This document shows positions 31,593 to 64,000 of a stretch of 64,000 nt of DNA, in pieces. The DNA is from Atopsyche davidsoni. Taxonomy: Eukaryota; Arthropoda; Insecta; Trichoptera; Hydrobiosidae. The position numbers were made by a program, and so were the translations under genes. Location: the NCBI GenBank assembly GCA_022113835.1, contig JAILWY010000009.1, positions 10,764,001 to 10,828,000 on the forward strand. The letters are read 5' to 3'. Below the pieces are notes generated by a model. It worked only from the letters and a program-made list of their open reading frames with translations, made no database searches and was not told the DNA's origin. Within the stretch, counting starts at the first letter, position 1, and the number at the start of each line of letters is the position of its first letter.

Positions 31593-33994
31593 ATGTCGCT
31601 TTTTGTTGTCAACAGGTAAAAACCTATGAATATTACTGTTTAATTTTAATAAATTTACCAAGATAGTGAAAGTTAATCTTAGTTATATTTGTATGTACAT
31701 ATTTATTATTGTTTCAGGTATCAAGAAACTGATAACCTCGAAAAAAAGGATCAAGAAGCGGAAAATCTATCTAGACTTAAAAAGTTGATTGAAGAAAGAC
31801 GAAAAGCCAAGGAAAACAAAAATGTTGATATTCAAGTCCAGAAAAGCATTCCTTTTGTTAATACTTTAAGCTCTCAAGATGCAGAAATATCAATTATCAA
31901 TAATTTTGACAATGTATCTCTAAATCCCCAAGAAGTTGACGTTGATGCAAACTCTAAAATTACAATTACACCTTCACAGTTTAAAGTAATTGGTACAAAT
32001 GAATTTGAAAAAAAAACAAAGGTGAAAACTTAGAACTACTAAAGATTTAAACATAAGAAGATGGCATGGACTTGTAATTATAACAATTTCAGTCGGTATT
32101 TATTTACAGGTAAAAAGGATTCTCCCTTACTGGTTATCTAATCCTACTCCAGTGTCAGTAAATTTACAAAATTTGAACCTAAGTGTGGATTCATTAGAGT
32201 TTCTGGATTCATCATTGAAAAAAAAGTTAAAATTTGAAGGTATCCAGCATCTATTTCCTGTCCAAGCTCAAGTGATTCCCTGGCTTTTAGCAGAGCATAA
32301 GAAGGTTCCAATGCTTTGGCCTCGAGACATGTGTGTTTGTGTTCCGACTGGAAGTGGAAAAACATTGGCTTATGTTTTACCAATTGTGCAGGTATATTTA
32401 GATATATTATATACAAAATATTATATATAATATATATATTGTACATCATATTCTTTATTTTACAAAAAACAAACATTTTTAGCTTCTTGCAAATAGAGTT
32501 ACTCGACAAATAAGAGCATTAATAATACTTCCGGTGAAGGAACTTGCAATTCAAGTGGCAAAGGTTTTTAAAGAGTATTGTATTGGGACAGATCTAAAAG
32601 TAGCTATAGTAGCTGGTTCTGTAACTTTTCAACAAGAGCAATCACAGTTGGGGAAGTACAGTTGAGTCTAATATAAATATATTTTTTTGTGGAATAAGTG
32701 CAAATGATTCTTTGCAATTTGTAGAATTACATATACGTTTTAGCTGAATCCTGTGGATGGCGAAGTGAAGTGGACATTCTTGTGTGTACAGCTGGACGCT
32801 TGGTTGAGCATATCCGAACCACCGAAGGATTCTCTTTAAAAGATCTAAAATTTATGGTGATGGATGAAGCTGATAGAATTATGAATCATATTCAAAATGA
32901 CTGGCTTCATCATCTTAATCATCACATAGGACTCGATAGCTCTTTAATTTCAGGAAAAGCGCCTCCATTAAATTTTAAAACAATATCAGCAGTGAAGCGA
33001 CCTCCTCAAAAGTTATTTTTTTCTGCAACCCTTTCTCAAGACCCTGAAAAGCTCAACCAATGGGGACTATTTCAACCCAAACTATTTTCTGTATCCATTG
33101 AAGGAACTGATTCTTTAAAAAAACCATCTTTTGATGACTATGCTGGAAAGTATATTACTCCTCTAGAATTGACAGAAAAGTATGTGACATGTAGTTCTGA
33201 ATCTAAGCCTCTTGTTTTTTATCACTTATTAAACAAAGAAAAGAGTGATAGAGTATTGTGCTTTACAAATTCAGCACAATCAGCTCATCGCTTAACCATT
33301 CTGATGAATCATTTTACACAAGGAAACATCACAGTGGCCGAAATATCTGCAGCTTTAAATCGCAACTCAAGAGAAAAAGTTTTAAAACAATTTCAAAATG
33401 GATCTATTAATGTGTATGTGTTTTTAATTGTTTGTTGTTTAATATTATATTATATTTTGTTATTTGTTTCTGTTTTTCATTGAACTTATTTCCAGACTCA
33501 TAAGTACGGATGCCCTTGCTCGTGGTATTGATATTCCTAATTGTAATTATGTTATATCTTATGATCCACCTAAGAATGTGAAAACATACATTCATCGTGT
33601 GGGGCGCACAGGACGCGCTGGTCAACTTGGTACTGCCGTTGCTATTATAGAGCATAACCAACTTCGACCTTTCCAGGTATTTCTTTTTTTTTTTACATAA
33701 TATTGTGCATATCGAATGATAAATGAATAAATAATATTAAAAAATATGTTTTTCCAGGATATACTAAAACAATCTGGCAAACTTAATGTATCACAAATAA
33801 AAATAGATCAAAACGAGTTAGATGGTTTTGAGGAGGGATATAAAAATGCGCTGATTGCTTCTAAAGATCAAATACAAGATGACTCACACAAGCAGATAAC
33901 CAGATTGAAAGCTTTGAAGAGAGGAAGGAAACAACCACACTCCGATGATAATAAATGGAAACGTTCAAGAAAAGTGCAGCCGCCATGTACATAG
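31593..33994 (+). CDS. DDX51: DDX51, DEAD-box RNA helicase (yeast Dbp6 / fly Dbp73D type)
   Basis: Seven exons (31593-31615, 31718-32021, 32110-32391, 32483-32660, 32744-33413, 33496-33676, 33758-33994) give 624 residues. The N-terminal 110 residues form a charged leader ([15 protein letters not shown]). The helicase core has a Q-motif region [12 protein letters not shown], Walker A PTGSGKT (188-194), [19 protein letters not shown] (303-306) and SAT (356-358). It continues with [10 protein letters not shown] (489-498) and [10 protein letters not shown] (519-528). The tail is basic (KRGRKQP, KWKRSRK), which suits a nucleolar protein. Family role: RNA helicase in 60S ribosomal subunit maturation. 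TAGRL in place of the usual TPGRL motif Ib is common in this subgroup. The exon 4 donor is weak (A|GTTGAG) but is the only donor that keeps the frame. Confidence 0.94.
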
Positions 33995-34249
33995 ATATAC
34001 ATATATTTAAATTGAAGATTTAAAAAAATCAATTGTGTATTTATCTATTCAATATTGATGTACATTACAATATTTTTTAAATACTTCTGTTATTTATTTC
34101 TTGGTTCTTCATATAAGCAATCATACATTCTTGGGCGATTCTTTCGGAGTACTTTGGGGATTGATAGTAACTAGTAGTTAGGCAAAACGAAAAAAATGTT
34201 TGCACAAATTCTATATAAAATTTCCATATATAATACTTCTACAATAACA

Positions 34250-34255
34250 AATAAA
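34250..34255 (+). terminator. Candidate poly(A) signal for DDX51
   Basis: AATAAA about 255 bp after the DDX51 stop codon, the first good match. Confidence 0.4.
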
Positions 34256-35622
34256 TACAATCACATGATATTCTTTGAATCATTGTGATTTTATAATTAT
34301 CTTTTCATTACATTACTGTCAAAAATCAACAAAAAAGCGATAATGTTGACTTTTTCTGAACTAATGGCCAGATTCTGGGTGCAAGTGATAATTTGTCATT
34401 ATTAATTACATAAATATGGATATGATATATTATTAATAAAAAATACGATCAGTCAAGCAGCTAGAAAATGACGAATCTATACACTTGTTTAGATAAATAA
34501 ATACAAACATGGAGTAAAAAAGTTAATCGAGCCCTAAGAAAATTAACTATAAATTTACATCAATAAAGATCAACTATCTTCATAACAGCTTATATATTCT
34601 AAATAGCAAATCTTTTAATTTTGCAAGAAATATTTTCTCTCTTTGCTCTCTATTTAACAAGAATATTCAGTAGAGTGGCAACAAAGTCAGACTATTTAAT
34701 ATAATACATACTAATACTTTCAATTAGACTGCTGTGCGCTAAGGAGTGCAAATCATCACCATCAATCATATATTTTTTAAGTATTACTTAAATATATTCA
34801 GGATTCATATCTAAGTTGAAAATAAATTAACCTATTATTTTGTAGAATTAAATTTGGCTATAAACTTTGCCTACCTTTTATATTAATAAAAATATCACCA
34901 AAAAAGTTATTTATTTAATTTTTGCAACAGTACCAATCTTAAAATAATGGCGCAAAAGATTAATATTGTAATCATAGTTTCTATACAATTTTTTTTTTAA
35001 TTTTGATACAAACACATTTTCGTAATTAAAAAAAAGGTATAATTCTGCCTTTTTTGGCCAATTAACTAGTAAATTGTTTTAGCTGAGCCCATGTGATATT
35101 AATGCAATAACAAATTATCTTTAAAAGTTATCAAATATCTTGTAATTATTATCGTTATTACATCAGAGTAAATGTATTTTTATAAAATATTTTATGAAGT
35201 AATGTACTTCGGATAAAAAAATGTATTCTTATAACAAATATATATTATACAAATACTTTAATAACATTTTTTTTCTTGGCAGTAACTAAAATATTGTTTG
35301 ATAGATCAGATTTTTAGTGTAAAAATTAACCGTCAAGCAGTTTTCATCGGATTTTAAATGTTGATTATGATTAGAAATATTAAATTTAATATAAATTATA
35401 ACAAAGATGTATAAAAATATGTTTTGAATACGGCTATACTACATGTTTATAAAAATAATGAAATAGGTTAATTAAGTTAGGTGCAGCTGATTATTTATTA
35501 CAGAAACCTCATGTTGATATAATTAATTTGAATTTAGTGGTAATCATTTGTGCCTGGTCCTGGTGTTTTCTTTGAGTGATGTTCGATCATATTAATATTG
35601 CGTGTTGGCAACATTCATCTAA

Positions 35623-35652
35623 GCCGCCATGTCGTAAATGCCCAACATGGCG
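35623..35652. promoter_or_regulatory. Inverted pair of GCCATGT words upstream of DOT1L
   Basis: GCCGCCATGT (35623-35632) faces ACATGGCG (35645-35652) about 125-150 bp before the start codon. GCCAT is the core bound by YY1/Pho, which commonly acts just downstream of transcription starts. This is a candidate for the DOT1L core promoter. Confidence 0.35.
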
Positions 35653-35774
35653 TCCGGTTGTGAGGGGTGTGCGTGTGAAAGTGTAGTGAAAATGTGCTAA
35701 CAACAAAATAAGTGAAGTGATATGTTCAGTGTGGCAGTGAAAAGTGCGATTGTTAATGTTGTGAAAAATAAATA

Positions 35775-61682
<25,908 letters not shown>

Positions 61683-61801
61683 TTTACCATCTGTTCTCTA
61701 ATCATAGGAATTGTGATACTCATAATATAGTCAGTGTATTCAAATATTGGATAATTATAAATGAATACTAGCTTTTATAAGTAATATTTTTTTATTCTTA
61801 G

Positions 61802-61836
61802 AAAAGCTTAATTTGACCTTATGGCATTACCGGTGA
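61802..61836 (+). other. DOT1L: Alternative last coding exon of DOT1L
   Basis: A donor-like GAAG|GTACAT at 61671/61672 can join a strong acceptor (TTTTTTTATTCTTAG, 61787-61801). This replaces the last four residues of the read-through frame with EEKLNLTLWHYR and a TGA at 61834-61836 (1391 residues). Both forms are possible; the clean polypyrimidine tract favours real splicing. Confidence 0.45.
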
Positions 61837-64000
61837 AGTCATCCAGACTATCTCATCATTCTTAACAGTTTTTTTTACTTGGTTATCATTTCGCTCAATT
61901 TAACCAATGGTCATAATTTTTAATCTGCGCATTGGCATATGCGAATCCTTCATTACAGGAAATCTTTCTGTTTAGTGTGAAAACTGCACCTGTAAGAATT
62001 ATTATTGTCTAATAGAGTTCACCGATTAACTCCACGAGGTTAAGTCACTGGATTGTAGAACACAGCTTCTCTTACTGCATTTGCACTTGGAGAAGGTGTG
62101 GTAGAGTTAATGAATTGCATGGTAAATATATTGTAGCAATGATCACAAACTGATAGAAAACAAAGTCGCAAGGTTTTTTTTTTACTTTGTAGTAGTGACT
62201 GAATTTGTGTTCATCTTGTCAGTAATGGTTGTGAATATTAATGTTAACATTATTATTTTGCATATCTTTATTTTTTAATTATTATTTTTTCATCTTACTT
62301 TTATAGTATTTAAATATTTATTTCTGCTTTTGTTAAATACAAATTGGTAAGTTTGAAGAACATTTAATGTTAGCACGGGACAATACTGCTATAAAGGTTG
62401 CTATATTAGTAACTGTAGGTAATAATTAAAATGTAAAACAATTATAGCAGTATAAGATGTAAACACGGCCAAAGTATATCACTTAGGAATTCTATAAGTA
62501 GATAGTTAATTTTTAGTTGAAATAAATAATGAAAACAAAATGAAGTCCTTCAATGTCTGCTGATTTTTTTTAAAGAGTACCACTGTAATTTTAAATTTAA
62601 CAATTATTTTGGTGACATTCAAATTAGTCTAGGGATTGAAGCACTATAAAATTACACTAAAGAGTGTATTCATTAGTCGTATTAGCTAAAAAATATTAAT
62701 TTTATCAGGGAAGAAAATAACAGTAGTTTTCTTGTCTATAAGAATTTGAATGTGACTAAAATATAAATATATATGTCGGAATGATATTCTCTAGATACGG
62801 TAGTATGTTAATTCGTATAGTGACTATGACAATGTTTGTAGTATTCATTCAGTAAAAACAAAAGTTATACATTTGGTAGATGCATATGTATATTTATATG
62901 TATATGTGTATGTATTTATGTATGTATATGTATACGTACATTTAGTAAATTTACATTACTTTATACAAAATTCATTTATCATTATTATAACACTGATATT
63001 GCATGAAGACTTTTGCCTATGATAAACATTTGATGGATAAAGTAGGGTATTTTTAAAATATGTGTTCTAGGCATGAATTCTAAAAAAAGGTTTTTTTTAA
63101 CATACTATATTTTTTTTGTTAGGTCAGTGAAAATATTATTTGGTTATGTTATATTAATTATGTAAAAGATTTTAGTTCAATGTTAATATCAATAGTAAAT
63201 ATACAAATTTATATTAAACTGATATTATAATAATTATCTATTGCAGGTTTATACATCTGTTAAACAGTTATTCATTATTATAAATTGTTAATTGTTCCCT
63301 TGTAAGCATAGATACATAGTATAAAATTATATCTTTTTTGTTTTATAAAACTATTTTACTTCATCGTTTATGCGTGATTCTAAACAATGTCCAATAAAAA
63401 TATTTATTTTCTTCATAAATAAATAATAATGTTATGGTTTTGTTAGAGGTACTTAAGAATGCACCCAGCTCACACCCTCCCGAACACTTAGTTACTTACT
63501 ATATTCTAAATATTTTTATTGGATTGGATCATACATTTAGTATTGTTTTACTTTATTTTTTTTTGTCTTTTTAATTGCCATTAATTATTTGTATTTTTAT
63601 TTAAACTTAACATCTCTGTATTCAAATGCAACACATTTTTTTATTACTCCTGAATTCATGTTTTTACATAGCCAAATGAACGTTATTTTGCTTTTTCTTG
63701 TGTGAAAGAGAATAACTAGGATCATTCACAGATCCATACGATAATATAACTTTTGTATTCAATCAACAGACTGATATAATAACTGTGTCATAGTAAATAA
63801 AATAAAATATACCATTTAATACGTTTAATCTGTTGCCAAAGTACTCCTGAAAAAGACGAGATCTCAATTTATTAAAAAAAGCCAATGCGGTTGAAATAGA
63901 AAACTAGTCAAATATCGATACATATCTTCAGTAGACATCATCAGGCATCTTTTAAGTATCATATGTCTTCACAATAATTTATTATGTAGTACAGTTCACA
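61837..64000. other. DOT1L 3' UTR and downstream flank
   Basis: AT-rich, with no coding potential. It has a TATG/TATA microsatellite at about 62887-62935 and several AATAAA words. Nothing else was recognised up to the right edge. Confidence 0.55.
63796..63801 (+). terminator. Candidate distal poly(A) signal for DOT1L
   Basis: AATAAA in an AATAAAATAAAATA context. Earlier signals exist (for example near 62519 and 63395), so alternative 3' ends are likely. Confidence 0.3.

Larger units (their letters stand above)
33995..35774. other. DDX51 3' flank and DOT1L upstream region
   Basis: Very AT-rich intergenic DNA. A candidate poly(A) signal for DDX51 lies at 34250-34255. The last 200 bp before the DOT1L ATG are less AT-rich and hold the motif pair at 35623-35652. 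No genes were seen. Confidence 0.55.

Noticed and set aside
32144..32509. 121-codon minus-strand ORF
   Set aside because: Antisense shadow of DDX51 exon 3, whose helicase motifs are unmistakable.

Overview
The window is eukaryotic, AT-rich nuclear DNA from an insect. Spliceosomal GT-AG introns, animal gene families in single copy, mariner and hAT-like elements and long (TA)n tracts all fit this. I lean towards Lepidoptera, but only from the general look of the proteins and repeats; nothing in the window proves the order.

Five protein-coding genes can be modelled exon by exon. From left to right they are: the 5' part of JMJD6 (minus strand, running off the left edge); a complete kinesin-13 (Klp10A/KIF2A type, plus strand, 2851-23786); FICD, the Fic-domain AMPylator of the ER (minus, 29369-30908); DDX51, a DEAD-box ribosome-biogenesis helicase (plus, 31593-33994), divergent from FICD across about 0.7 kb; and DOT1L, the histone H3K79 methyltransferase (plus, from 35775 to the stop at 61682 or 61836). 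JMJD6 and DOT1L act on chromatin or RNA-linked proteins, DDX51 in the nucleolus, kinesin-13 on microtubule ends and FICD in the ER. The genes share no pathway and look like an ordinary syntenic block.

The rest is introns and intergenic DNA. Kinesin intron 1 (7.9 kb) and DOT1L introns 1-3 (5.8, 1.7 and 11.5 kb) hold a patchwork of CpG-rich islands. Many carry short GC-rich tandem repeats with unit lengths of 5-11 bp. These islands sit inside AT-rich sequence that carries long (TA)n and AT minisatellites. Exons inside the GC-rich domains have about 90% GC at third codon positions, while exons of the same kinesin gene outside them have about 30%.

Mobile DNA includes a full-length mariner with three in-frame stops in a kinesin intron (18075-19354). 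There is also a cluster between kinesin and FICD in which two hAT-like miniature elements inserted side by side, one of them now split by about 1.9 kb of other mariner/Tc1-like remnants (26795-29062). A PHD-finger transposase tail lies between JMJD6 and kinesin. An unidentified antisense coding relic lies in DOT1L intron 7. I found no tRNA, rRNA or CRISPR array, and no clear new multi-gene system. The most unusual signals are the GC islands, the nested hAT-like insertions, the antisense relic and several exon-like segments outside the main gene models.
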